Of a DNA stretch of 40,129 nt, positions 24,347 to 33,880 are shown one piece after another. Numbering within the stretch: position 1 is the first letter of the stretch; each line of letters begins with the position of its first letter. Below the pieces are notes generated by a model. It did not search any database and had not been told where the DNA came from. It saw only the letters and a list, made by a program, of their open reading frames with translations. The translations under genes were made by a program, and so were the position numbers. This DNA comes from Caulobacter sp. GTDB taxonomy: Bacteria; Pseudomonadota; Alphaproteobacteria; Caulobacterales; Caulobacteraceae. The stretch covers positions 1 to 40,129 of the forward strand of contig JAUXVF010000004.1 in assembly GCA_030680355.1 (NCBI GenBank), given 5' to 3'.

Positions 24347-25642
24347 CTACAGTTTCGCGGGAATCCGCACCGGCAGATACTCAAAGCCCTTCACGAACGA
24401 CGACGGCACCCGGCGCGGTTCGCCGACCACCTCGATGGTCGGGAAGCGTTTGAGGATTTCTTCCCAGACCACCCGCAGCTGCATTTCGGCCAGACGGTTG
24501 CCGACGCAGCGGTGGATGCCGAAGCCGAACGACATGTGATGGCGGGGGCGTTCGCGGTCGATGATGAACTGGTTGGGGTTGTCGATCGCCGTCTCGTCGC
24601 GGTTGCCCGAGACGTACCACATGGCGACCTTGTCCCCCTTCTTGATGGTCTTGCCGCCGATCTCGTAGTCCGACAGGGCCGTGCGGCGCATGTGGGCCAG
24701 CGGCGTCTGCCAGCGGATGATTTCCGACACCATCGAGGGAATCAGCGCGGGATTGGCCCGCAGCTTGTCGTATTCGGCGGGGTTTTCGTTGAGGGCCATC
24801 AGGCCGCCGCTGATCGAATTGCGGGTGGTGTCGTTGCCGCCGACGATCAGGAGGATCAGGTTCCCCAGATACTCCATCGGCTCCATGTTCTTGGTCGATT
24901 CCCCGTGCGCCAGCATGGAGATCAGGTTCTGCGCCGGGGGGGCGTTGACCCGCTCGTTCCAGAGGCGGGTGAAATACTCGAGGCATTCGAGCAGTTCGGC
25001 CCGGCGCTCGTCCTCGGTCTCGATGATGCCCATGCCCGGCGCGGCCGTGGCCACGTCAGACCAGCGGGTCAGCTTGCGGCGATCTTCCCAGGGGAAGTCG
25101 AACAGGGTGGCCAGCATCTGGGTGGTCAGTTCGATGGAGATGCGATCGACCCAGTCGAAGGTCTCGCCGATCGGCAGGCTGTCGAGCAGGCCGGCGGCGC
25201 GTTCGCGGATGATCGGCTCCAGCTCCATCAGGCTCTGCGGGCTGACGATGGGGCTGACGGTCTTGCGCTGCACGTCGTGTTTGGGCGGGTCCATGGCGAT
25301 GAACATCGGCAGGATGAAGTCGTCATCCATGTCGCGCAGGGTGATCCCGCCCAGATGGGCGTCGGAGCTGAACACGTTGTGGCTGGTGTCGATCTCCATG
25401 ATGTCGTTGAAGCGGGTGACCGACCAATAGGGCCCGACCTCTTCGTCGACCGTGCAGAGGTGAACCGGAGCTTCCTTCCGCAGGCGCTCGAAATAGGGCC
25501 AGTGGGTATCGGTGAGCCAGAGTTCCGGATCGGACACGTTGATCTGGTCCAGCGGCATCGAATAGGCCTGCTCACGAGCGGCGCGGTCGCGCTCGGTCTT
25601 TTCGCGGCCGGGCTTGCCCGGATCAAAATTGCCGTCTGCCAT
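24347..25642 (-). CDS. CYP153-family cytochrome P450 (alkane/fatty-acid omega-hydroxylase type)
   Basis: A 431-residue soluble bacterial P450. The I-helix oxygen-activation motif is GGNDTTRN, the K-helix ExxR is EIIRW, and the heme-ligand motif is FGFGIHRCVGNRLAEMQ with the axial cysteine intact. The run KTIKKGDKVAMWYVSGNRDE plus the heme region closely matches CYP153 enzymes, which hydroxylate terminal carbons of medium-chain alkanes, alcohols or fatty acids. A CYP153A is known in C. crescentus. The start MADGNFDPG has GGGAGA about 6 bases upstream. No ferredoxin or ferredoxin reductase, usual partners, is adjacent, so electrons must come from elsewhere. It is divergent from the NifU-domain gene. 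Confidence 0.88.
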   Translation of the reverse strand: MADGNFDPGKPGREKTERDRAAREQAYSMPLDQINVSDPELWLTDTHWPYFERLRKEAPVHLCTVDEEVGPYWSVTRFNDIMEIDTSHNVFSSDAHLGGITLRDMDDDFILPMFIAMDPPKHDVQRKTVSPIVSPQSLMELEPIIRERAAGLLDSLPIGETFDWVDRISIELTTQMLATLFDFPWEDRRKLTRWSDVATAAPGMGIIETEDERRAELLECLEYFTRLWNERVNAPPAQNLISMLAHGESTKNMEPMEYLGNLILLIVGGNDTTRNSISGGLMALNENPAEYDKLRANPALIPSMVSEIIRWQTPLAHMRRTALSDYEIGGKTIKKGDKVAMWYVSGNRDETAIDNPNQFIIDRERPRHHMSFGFGIHRCVGNRLAEMQLRVVWEEILKRFPTIEVVGEPRRVPSSFVKGFEYLPVRIPAKL

Positions 25643-25789
25643 GGTCTTCTCCCTGTTGCCCTGGCGCACGGCGGCCTGGAATCGACGAGCAATTCCGGCG
25701 GACGCGCTTCGCCTATCTTATCGTTGCTAACATAGCGCCAGAAAATGACGCCCTTGTCACGCGCCTCTCGCAGAGCCATCTGTCAATTC

Positions 25790-26356
25790 ATGTTTATCCA
25801 GACAGAATCCACGCCAAACCCGGCGGTCCTGAAGTTCCTCCCCGGTCGCGACGTGCTCGGCGAAGGCGCCCGCGAGTTCCGCGACGCCGCCGAGGGCGCC
25901 TCATCCCCCCTGGCCAAAGCCCTGTTTGACCTCGGCGAGGTGACCCGGGTGTTCTTCGGCGGCGACTTCGTCACCGTGACCAAGAGCGAGGCGACCGACT
26001 GGTCGCATCTGAAGGCGCCGGTGCTGGCCGCGATCATGGACCATTTCACCTCCGGCGCGCCGATCCTGACCGACGATGACGGAACCGGCCACGACGCCAC
26101 CGTCTACGAGGGTGACACCGCCCAGGTGGTGGCCGAGATCAAGGACCTGCTCGACACCCGCATCCGCCCGGCGGTGGCCCAGGACGGCGGCGACATCGTC
26201 TTCTCGCGCTTCGAGGCGGAGACGGGCGTCGTCTATCTGCACATGCGCGGCGCCTGTTCCGGCTGCCCGTCGTCCTCGGCGACCCTGAAGGCCGGCGTCG
26301 AAAACATGCTCAAACACTATGTGCCGGAAGTGACCCGGGTCGAGCAGACGCTCTGA
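25790..26356 (+). CDS. NifU-domain Fe-S scaffold/carrier protein
   Basis: A 188-residue two-domain protein: an Nfu N-terminal domain (MFIQTESTPNPAVLKFLPG to about residue 90) and a C-terminal NifU-like domain (about 105-185) with the cluster-binding CxxC in RGACSGCPSSSATLK. It delivers 4Fe-4S clusters to target enzymes. The same architecture is common in alphaproteobacteria and in mitochondrial NFU1. One such client downstream in this window is the radical-SAM enzyme MiaB, but that link is inference. The start is the ATG at the conserved MFIQTE; a longer frame upstream is unsupported. A 147-base gap separates it from the divergent P450. Confidence 0.93.
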   Translation: MFIQTESTPNPAVLKFLPGRDVLGEGAREFRDAAEGASSPLAKALFDLGEVTRVFFGGDFVTVTKSEATDWSHLKAPVLAAIMDHFTSGAPILTDDDGTGHDATVYEGDTAQVVAEIKDLLDTRIRPAVAQDGGDIVFSRFEAETGVVYLHMRGACSGCPSSSATLKAGVENMLKHYVPEVTRVEQTL

Positions 26357-26473
26357 TCGCATCCGTCGATACGCCGCGCCGCCGCTGCCCAGGATAACGT
26401 GCATTTGTGCCGGTCATGGCGAGCGGCGCCAAAGACGCGTGTCGAACTCCACACAATGTCCTAAACCCCGCCC

Positions 26474-27106
26474 GTGATCCTCGCCCTCGACACCTGTCTG
26501 ACCGCCTGCTCCGCCGCCCTTCTTGACGGCGACACGGTGCTGGCCGCCCGTTCCGAGGCCATGCCGCGCGGGCATCAGGAGCGGCTGGCCCCGCTGATCC
26601 GCGACATGATGGACGAGGCCGGCGTCGCCTTCGGCGACCTGACCCGCATCGGCGTGACGGTCGGCCCGGGCAGTTTCACCGGCCTGCGCGTCGGCCTGGC
26701 CTTCGCCAAGGGCCTGGCCTCGGCCCTGTCGATCCCCTGTATCGCGGTCGGAACGCTGGAGGCCCTGGCCTATGGCCGGGACGGCTTCGTCGTCGCCGTC
26801 ATCGACGCCCGCCGCGAGCAGGTCTACCTGCAGATGTTCGGCGACGGCGCGGCTCTGACCGCGCCCGACGCCCTCGCCGCCGGAACCGCCGCCGCCCGTA
26901 TCGCCGAGGTGTTTCATGGCGGGCCCGCGACCCTGGTGGGCTCCGGCGCGCCCCTGCTGGCCCTGGCCCTGCCCGGCGCGACCCTTCTGACGCCGGAGGG
27001 TCCCGACCCTGTCGCCGTCGCCCGCCTGGCCGCCCGCGCCTCGGCCGGCTCGCCACCGCCCCGGCCGATTTATCTGCGGGCGCCCGACGCGAAACTGCCG
27101 ATATGA
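26474..27106 (+). CDS. tsaB: TsaB, tRNA t6A biosynthesis subunit
   Basis: A 210-residue ASKHA-fold protein that partners with TsaD and TsaE to make N6-threonylcarbamoyladenosine at position 37 of ANN-decoding tRNAs. The N-terminus MILALDTCLTACSAALLDG is typical, as are HQERLAPLI and VTVGPGSFTGLRVGLAFAKGLA. The start is GTG at 26474. Its TGA overlaps the ATG of rimI by 4 bases (ATGA), a pairing common in proteobacteria. Confidence 0.95.
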   Translation: MILALDTCLTACSAALLDGDTVLAARSEAMPRGHQERLAPLIRDMMDEAGVAFGDLTRIGVTVGPGSFTGLRVGLAFAKGLASALSIPCIAVGTLEALAYGRDGFVVAVIDARREQVYLQMFGDGAALTAPDALAAGTAAARIAEVFHGGPATLVGSGAPLLALALPGATLLTPEGPDPVAVARLAARASAGSPPPRPIYLRAPDAKLPI

Positions 27107-27528
27107 CCCCGCGCCGCACCGCGTTCGTCGATGCGCGCCAGATGGCCGTGCTCCACGCCGCCGCCTTCGAACGGCCCTGGGACGAGGCCGGGTTCGAGGG
27201 CTTGCTGAAGGCGTTCAATGTCTTTGGCCGGATGATTGACGGTCAGGGCTTCATCCTCTGTCGCGCGGTCGCCGACGAGGCCGAGATCCTGACCCTGGCC
27301 GTCGCCCCCGCCGCCCGGCGTCAGGGCGTGGCCCGGGCCCTGGTGGAGGCGGCCGTCGACGGCGCCGCGGCCAGGGGCGTTGAAAGCCTTTTTCTGGAGG
27401 TGGCGTCAGACAATGCCGCCGCGCTCGCCCTTTATGCATCAACGGGGTTCGAGCCGGCCGGCCTGCGCGCGGCCTACTACGCCTCGGGCGCCGACGCCCT
27501 CGTGATGCGCCGCACGCTTAACAGTTGA
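27103..27528 (+). CDS. rimI: RimI-like GNAT N-acetyltransferase
   Basis: A 141-residue GNAT-fold enzyme. RimI acetylates the N-terminus of ribosomal protein S18 in E. coli. The acetyl-CoA loop is VAPAARRQGVARALV (R/Q-x-x-G-x-A/G form), followed by LFLEVASDNAAALALYASTGF, the standard motif B region. It is translationally coupled to tsaB. The substrate here is assumed from family and context and could be another protein N-terminus. Confidence 0.9.
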   Translation: MTPRRTAFVDARQMAVLHAAAFERPWDEAGFEGLLKAFNVFGRMIDGQGFILCRAVADEAEILTLAVAPAARRQGVARALVEAAVDGAAARGVESLFLEVASDNAAALALYASTGFEPAGLRAAYYASGADALVMRRTLNS

Positions 27529-27575
27529 GCCCGCCCGGCCTATCCTGCCCGCTGACTCGCTTCGGAGACCTCGCC

Positions 27576-27983
27576 TTGGACCGCCTCGAAAAACTCTGTG
27601 TCGAAAAAGGCATGCGGATGACCGAACAGCGCCGGGTCATCGCCCGCGTCCTGTCCGCCGCCGAAGATCATCCCGACGTGGAGGAGCTCTACCGCCGCGC
27701 CCACGAGATCGACCCGCACATCTCGATCGCCACCGTCTATCGGACGGTGCGGCTGTTCGAAGAGTCGGGGATCATCGAGCGGCATGATTTCCGCGACGGC
27801 CGCTCGCGCTACGAAGAAGCCCCCGACACCCACCACGACCACCTGATCGACATGAAGACCGGCAAGGTGGTCGAGTTCGTCGACGAGGAGATCGAGGCCC
27901 TGCAGCAGGCCATCGCCCGCAAGCTCGGCTACAGACTGGTCGACCACCGGCTGGAACTCTACGGCGTGCCGATCGAGGAATAG
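27576..27983 (+). CDS. fur: Fur-family metalloregulator (Fur/Mur type)
   Basis: A 135-residue ferric uptake regulator-family repressor. The winged helix spans about residues 10-85 with HISIATVYRTVRLFEESGII as recognition helix. The dimerization domain has metal-site residues HHDHLIDMKTGKVVEF. The C-terminal CxxC structural zinc site found in E. coli Fur is absent, as in many alphaproteobacterial Fur/Mur proteins, some of which respond mainly to manganese. I chose a TTG start giving DRLEKLCVEKGMRM, because GGAGA lies 7 bases upstream and family members begin there. A TTG overlapping the rimI stop (27525) would add 17 residues but has no ribosome-binding site. Confidence 0.92.
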   Translation: MDRLEKLCVEKGMRMTEQRRVIARVLSAAEDHPDVEELYRRAHEIDPHISIATVYRTVRLFEESGIIERHDFRDGRSRYEEAPDTHHDHLIDMKTGKVVEFVDEEIEALQQAIARKLGYRLVDHRLELYGVPIEE

Positions 27984-28076
27984 GGCCATCCGTGCGGACG
28001 CGCCCTGGATCGGCGGAAAACAGGTCGGCCCCCCGGGAAACTTGCGCGGAACCCTCGCCAACCCCATAACCCGCAG

Positions 28077-29416
<1,340 letters not shown>

Positions 29417-29420
<4 letters not shown>

Positions 29421-30361
29421 GCCGACCGCCTGAATTTCTGCCGCTGTCGGATGACGCCGTACGGGCGGTTTCGGGCCCCGGCGGTCGCCACGCGGCCCTG
29501 ATCGAGGACGCCTTCAAGGTCTTGCTGGAAACGCCCGGCGGCGGGGTTTCCATGGCCGGCGACCTGCGCGCCCGCGGCCAGGCCAAACGCACGGTCCAGG
29601 CCCTGGCCGATCTGGCCGACTCCGGCATTCCGGTCGGCGAGGCCGACGTCCGGGTGGCCATCGGCGACGCCCGGGGCGACGGGCCGCCGACGGCGCCCGG
29701 GACCGCCCGTCGCGGTCCTGTTTCACCCAAGACCGCCACCCAGGCCCGCTACATGGACGCCCTGGGAACCCACGACCTGACCTTCGGCCTGGGCCCGGCA
29801 GGGACCGGCAAGACCTTTCTGGCCGTGGCCCATGGCGCGGGCATGCTGATGCGTGGCGAGGTCGACCGGCTGATCGTCACCCGACCGGCCGTCGAGGCCG
29901 GCGAGCGGCTGGGCTTCCTGCCCGGCGACCTGACCGAAAAGGTCGATCCCTATATGGCGCCGGTCTGGGAGGCCCTGACCCAGATCGTCGGCGCCGAACA
30001 GCTGCGCCGCCGCCGCGACAAGGGCGAAATCGAAGTGGCCCCGATCGCCTTCATGCGGGGCCGCACCCTGGCCCACGCCTTCGTCATCGTCGACGAGGCC
30101 CAGAACACCAGCCGGCTGCAGATGAAGATGGTGCTGACCCGGCTGGGCGAAGGCTCGCGCATGGCGGTGACCGGCGACCCCAGCCAGATCGACCTGCTCA
30201 ACCCGAGAGATTCCGGTCTGGCCCACGCCGTCGGCATCCTCGAGGGAGTCGAGGGCGTGGCGGTCACCCGGTTCACGGCCGATGACGTCATTCGCCACCC
30301 CATGGTCGCCCGCATCGTTCGCGCCTACGACGCCGACGCCGCCGGCCAGGCCGGAAAGTGA
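29417..30361 (+). CDS. PhoH-like ATPase
   Basis: A 314-residue PhoH-family P-loop ATPase. Walker A is [15 protein letters not shown] and Walker B is [19 protein letters not shown] is the sensor-type motif of superfamily I helicase-like folds. An N-terminal extension of about 110 residues precedes the ATPase core, similar to PhoH/YbeZ proteins. YbeZ is genetically tied to YbeY in ribosome and rRNA quality control, and the next gene here is ybeY, overlapping by four bases (GTGA). Confidence 0.94.
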
Positions 30362-30804
30362 CGCCCGCGCCGACAGAGGTCGAGGTTGGCGATTCCGCCT
30401 GGTCGACCGCGCTGCCCGCCGTCGAGGCCCTGGTCCTGAAGGTCGCCGCCGCGGCGCTGGGCGAGCGAGCCGGCGGGCTCGCCATCCTGCTGACCGACGA
30501 TGCCGCGGTCGCCGACCTCAATCAGCGGTTCCGCGGCAAGGCGGGACCAACCAACGTCCTCAGTTTTCCCGCGCCGGAAAACCCGGAGGGCCATCTGGGC
30601 GACATCGCCCTGGCCTTCGAGACCTGCGCCAGCGAGGCGAAGACCCAGGGCAAGACCCTTTCAAATCACCTGCACCACCTGGTGGCGCACGGCGTCCTGC
30701 ATCTTGTAGGATATGATCACCAATCGGAGGCCGAGGCCGAGGAAATGGAAGCGCTGGAGCGGCGGATACTGGCCGACCTCGGCATTCCCGATCCCTACGC
30801 CTGA
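30358..30804 (+). CDS. ybeY: YbeY endoribonuclease
   Basis: A 148-residue single-strand endoribonuclease for 16S rRNA 3' maturation and ribosome quality control. The metal-binding signature HGVLHLVGYDH (three histidines) is complete, and NVLSFP is the family upstream motif. The start is GTG, overlapping the phoH stop as GTGA. It lies next to the phoH-like and corC genes, the usual YbeZ-YbeY-CorC order. Confidence 0.96.
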   Translation: MTPAPTEVEVGDSAWSTALPAVEALVLKVAAAALGERAGGLAILLTDDAAVADLNQRFRGKAGPTNVLSFPAPENPEGHLGDIALAFETCASEAKTQGKTLSNHLHHLVAHGVLHLVGYDHQSEAEAEEMEALERRILADLGIPDPYA

Positions 30805-30809
30805 TCCCA

Positions 30810-31703
30810 ATGTCCCAACCCGACGACAGCAATTTCCCGACCGACCGACGACGATCCCGACCCGGATTGCGCGGCCTGTTCCAGCGCGTGCTCGAGGTCA
30901 TGGCCGCCGAACCGGTGGCCGACCCGGAACCCGCGGCCTCCCGGGCGACCGAAGCCCTGGTCGGCCAGGCCCGCGCCTTCCAGACCCTGACCGTCGATGA
31001 CGTCATGACCCCTCGGGCCGACATCGTGGCGGTGGAGATCAACAGCTCGTTCGAAAATCTCGTGGCCCAGTTCACCGAGGCGGAGCATTCGCGGCTGCCG
31101 ATCTACCGGATCACGCTCGATGACCCGATCGGGTTCGTCCATATCAAGGACATTTTCAAACTCCTGGCCCGCAAGGGGCGCCGTCCCGCCGCCAGCGCCG
31201 CGGTGCTCAAACGCCTGCGCCGGCCCGCGCCGGGCGTGCCCGGATCGATGCGCGCGGCCACCCTGCTGGCCCAGATGCAGAAGACCCGCACCCACCTGGC
31301 CCTGGTCATCGACGAGTACGGCGGCACCGAAGGTCTGGTCACCCTCGAGGATCTGATCGAGGCCGTGGTCGGCGATATCGCCGATGAGCATGACGACGCG
31401 GCCGCCACGGGGCTGCGTATCCGCCCCGACGGGGTCATCGAGGCCAACGCCAGAGCGCGGCTGGAAGACCTCCAGGCGGCGCTGGGCAATGGCGAACTGG
31501 CCCCGGCCGATCTCGAGGAAGATATCGATACGGTCGGGGGTCTGGTCACGGCCATCGCCGGCCGCGTGCCCCGCCGCGGCGACGTGATCCTTCACCCGGC
31601 CGGTTTCGAGATCGAGGTCATCGCCGCCGATCCCCGACGGGTCAAACGGGTTCGCATCCGGCCGGCCACGTCCGGCGGCGGCGAGGAGTCGACGGCGGCG
31701 TGA
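30810..31703 (+). CDS. corC: CorC-like CBS-domain protein (YbeX/HlyC family)
   Basis: A 297-residue protein with a tandem CBS pair (about residues 65-190: VMTPRADIVAVEI and LVIDEYGGTEGLVTLEDLIEAVVGDI) and a C-terminal CorC/HlyC transporter-associated domain (about 210-290). It lacks the N-terminal membrane DUF21 domain, so it is the short YbeX-type form. The role is described as magnesium/cobalt efflux support or ribosome-linked quality control; the exact function is unsettled. It begins 5 bases after ybeY, and its stop overlaps the lnt GTG (GTGA). Confidence 0.9.
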   Translation: MSQPDDSNFPTDRRRSRPGLRGLFQRVLEVMAAEPVADPEPAASRATEALVGQARAFQTLTVDDVMTPRADIVAVEINSSFENLVAQFTEAEHSRLPIYRITLDDPIGFVHIKDIFKLLARKGRRPAASAAVLKRLRRPAPGVPGSMRAATLLAQMQKTRTHLALVIDEYGGTEGLVTLEDLIEAVVGDIADEHDDAAATGLRIRPDGVIEANARARLEDLQAALGNGELAPADLEEDIDTVGGLVTAIAGRVPRRGDVILHPAGFEIEVIAADPRRVKRVRIRPATSGGGEESTAA

Positions 31704-33301
31704 CGCTCGACCTGGCCCGGATCCCGCGATGGGTACTGGCCCTGGCCGCCGGGGCCGCCGCGGCCCTGGCGCACCCGCCCTTTGGCCTGCTTCCAGGGCT
31801 ACTGGGCTACGCGCTTCTGCTCTGGCTGGTCGACACGGTCGATTCGGACCGTCCGCTCCGCTCGGCCTTCTGGCGCGGCTGGTTGGCGGGCGTGGCCTAT
31901 TTCGCCATCGGCACCTGGTGGATCGCCGAGGCCTTCCTCGTCGACATCGTCCATCATGGCTGGATGGCCCCGCTGGCCGTGTCCTTCATGGCCGGCGGCA
32001 TCGCCCTGTTCTGGGGGGCGGCCTGTCTGACCTACCGCTGGATCGGCGGGGCGCCGGGCGCGGTCGGCCGGGTTCTGCTGTTCGCCGCCGTGTTCGCCGG
32101 GTTCGAATGGCTGCGCGGCCACGTCCTGACCGGCTTTCCCTGGAATCTGGTCGGCGAGACCTGGAAGGCGGGCTCGGCGATGTCCCAGACCGCCGCCCTG
32201 GTCGGCGCCTATGGCCTGACCCTGATCACCCTCGCCATCGCCGCCTCGGCGGCGGTCTGGCGTGAGGGTCGGGCCGGAAGAATCGCCCTGGGCCTGGCGG
32301 CGGCGACGCTCGTCGGGCTGTGGAGTTTTGGCGCCTGCCGCACGGCCGGAACCGCCGAAAGCCCACCCGCCGCGACCGCCCTCACCGTCCGGATTGTCCA
32401 GGCCGACATCAAACAGTCGGCCAAATATGACCCCGCCGAGTTCCAGAGGATCGTCACCGCCTACGTCTCGCTGACGGCGCGGCCCTATCCCGGCGGGCGT
32501 CCGGCGGACATCGTGGTCTGGCCCGAAGGCGCCATCCCCGACGCCGTCAACAGCTACCTCGCGCCCGGAACCTGGACACGCGCCGCGATCGAGGACGTGC
32601 TGGCGCCCGGTCAGGTTCTGCTGGTCGGCGCCTACCGCGTCGAAGGGACGCAGGCCGACTATCGGGCCTACAACAGTCTCATCGCCGTCCGTCGCACCGC
32701 CGCGGGACTGGAGCCGGCCGGCGTCTATGACAAGTTTCGGCTGGTGCCCTTCGGCGAGTTTCTGCCTCTCGACGGGCTGATGACAGCGCTGGGCGTCAAG
32801 ACCCTCGTCCATGTCGGAGACGGCTTCACGTCGGGGCCCCCGCCGCGGCCGCTGCAGCCGGACGGTCTGCCCGCCTTCCAGCCCCTGATCTGTTACGAAG
32901 GCCTCTATCCCGGCTTCACCCGGGCCGGCGCAAAGGCTTCTGGCATAAAGCCTGACTTCATCGTCAACGCGTCCAACGACGCCTGGTTCGGCGCGACCAG
33001 CGGACCGCTTCAGCACCTCAATCTGTCCAGCTACAGAGCGATCGAAGAGGGTATTCCGATCATCCGTTCGACGCCGACAGGCGTATCGACACTTGTCGAT
33101 GCGACAGGCCGCGCCGGGGACAAGATACTGGGTCTGGGAGAGTCCGGCGTTATCGACCAGTCGCTGCCACAGCAGAGGTTTGAGACGCTCTATCGCCGGC
33201 TTGGCGACCTGCCGTTTCTCTTGCTGTTGCTCATTTCGGGTTTCATTGGTCTGCGCTTTCGGGTGGTTTCAGTCTTGAAATCAATGCAGAATAGGTTCTA
33301 G
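31700..33301 (+). CDS. lnt: Lnt, apolipoprotein N-acyltransferase
   Basis: A 533-residue inner-membrane enzyme that adds the third acyl chain to lipoprotein N-termini. About six N-terminal helices are followed by a periplasmic nitrilase domain with the Glu-Lys-Cys triad: Glu in VVWPEGAIP (near 274), Lys in YDKFRLVPFGEFLP (near 344) and Cys in LICYEGLYPG (near 397). A last C-terminal helix is FLLLLLISGFIGLRF. The start is GTG overlapping corC. The final 150 bases are clearly less GC-rich than the rest, perhaps because they also carry the promoter of the next gene. Lipoprotein clients in this window include the M1 peptidase and the small lipoprotein at 5323. Confidence 0.96.
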   Translation: MTLDLARIPRWVLALAAGAAAALAHPPFGLLPGLLGYALLLWLVDTVDSDRPLRSAFWRGWLAGVAYFAIGTWWIAEAFLVDIVHHGWMAPLAVSFMAGGIALFWGAACLTYRWIGGAPGAVGRVLLFAAVFAGFEWLRGHVLTGFPWNLVGETWKAGSAMSQTAALVGAYGLTLITLAIAASAAVWREGRAGRIALGLAAATLVGLWSFGACRTAGTAESPPAATALTVRIVQADIKQSAKYDPAEFQRIVTAYVSLTARPYPGGRPADIVVWPEGAIPDAVNSYLAPGTWTRAAIEDVLAPGQVLLVGAYRVEGTQADYRAYNSLIAVRRTAAGLEPAGVYDKFRLVPFGEFLPLDGLMTALGVKTLVHVGDGFTSGPPPRPLQPDGLPAFQPLICYEGLYPGFTRAGAKASGIKPDFIVNASNDAWFGATSGPLQHLNLSSYRAIEEGIPIIRSTPTGVSTLVDATGRAGDKILGLGESGVIDQSLPQQRFETLYRRLGDLPFLLLLLISGFIGLRFRVVSVLKSMQNRF

Positions 33302-33344
33302 GGGACATCAAGAGTAAACATGGCTTTCCCCGGGTTAGGCTGAC

Positions 33345-33788
33345 ATGACGACCACCACAGAAACCGACCGCTCGCCCAATCCCGTCGATCTGCATGTCGG
33401 CGGTCGCATTCGCATGCGTCGGAAATTGCTTGGCGTGTCACAGGAACGGTTGGCCGATGATCTGGGCCTGACCTTCCAGCAGGTGCAGAAGTACGAACGG
33501 GGCGCCAACCGGGTCAGCGCGTCCAAACTGTACGAGATCGCCAAGTCGCTGCAGACCTCGATCTCCTATTTCTTCGAGGGCTTGGTCGATCCCTCCACGG
33601 CGCGCGCCGAGGGCGTCGCCGAGAGCGGCGCCGAACCCTTCATCCACGATTTCCTGATGACGCCGGAAGGTCTCGAGCTCGCGTCCCTGTTTCCGAAAAT
33701 CAAGCGCGGCCGGGTCCGGCGGCGGATTCTGGACCTGGTCCGGTCGATGGCCGAAGACGATGACACCGACGCGCCGGATGCCGGCTGA
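33345..33788 (+). CDS. XRE-family transcriptional regulator (PhrR-like)
   Basis: A 147-residue DNA-binding protein. A Cro/CI-type helix-turn-helix spans about residues 16-75 (GGRIRMRRKLLGVSQERLADD, then FQQVQKYERGANRVSASKLYEIA). The C-terminal half is a short helical region with MTPEGLELASLFPKI. A closely similar regulator precedes metK in many alphaproteobacteria. Its targets are not known to me. It is separated from lnt by 43 bases and from metK by 92 bases that hold a palindrome and a hairpin. Confidence 0.88.
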   Translation: MTTTTETDRSPNPVDLHVGGRIRMRRKLLGVSQERLADDLGLTFQQVQKYERGANRVSASKLYEIAKSLQTSISYFFEGLVDPSTARAEGVAESGAEPFIHDFLMTPEGLELASLFPKIKRGRVRRRILDLVRSMAEDDDTDAPDAG

Positions 33789-33807
33789 TCACTGGCCGCT
33801 TGCGGAC

Positions 33808-33823
33808 ATAAGGATATCTTTAT
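33808..33823 (+). promoter_or_regulatory. Palindromic operator upstream of metK
   Basis: ATAAGGATATCTTTAT is a 16-base near-perfect palindrome (one G/T pair breaks symmetry) in otherwise GC-rich DNA. It sits between a possible -35 (TTGCGG, 33800-33805) and -10 (TAGGTT, 33823-33828), a classic repressor position. It resembles the ATAAAGATATCTTTAT-type sites I recall for ArsR-family SAM/SAH-responsive methionine regulators (SahR class) in alphaproteobacteria. That recollection is unverified here. The adjacent XRE protein is another possible binder. Confidence 0.5.
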
Positions 33824-33832
33824 AGGTTTGAA

Positions 33833-33868
33833 GAGGCCGCCCTTCTCCGGGGGTGGCCTCTTTGTCTT
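33833..33868 (+). terminator. Terminator-like hairpin directly before metK (attenuator or 5' stem-loop)
   Basis: GAGGCCGCCC (33833-33842) pairs with GGGTGGCCTC (33851-33860) over 10 positions (one G-T), with an 8-base loop, followed by TTTGTCTT. The metK ribosome-binding site GGAG begins only 11 bases past the stem, so no promoter fits between hairpin and gene. metK transcripts must therefore pass through it or start within it. It may end XRE transcripts, attenuate metK, or form the 5' end structure of the metK mRNA. Confidence 0.7.
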
Positions 33869-33880
33869 ATGGAGCGCCCC

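Noticed and set aside
33789..33880. SAM-II or other SAM riboswitch before metK
   Set aside because: Too little space lies between the XRE stop and the hairpin, and I could not match a known aptamer consensus. The palindrome looks like a DNA operator.
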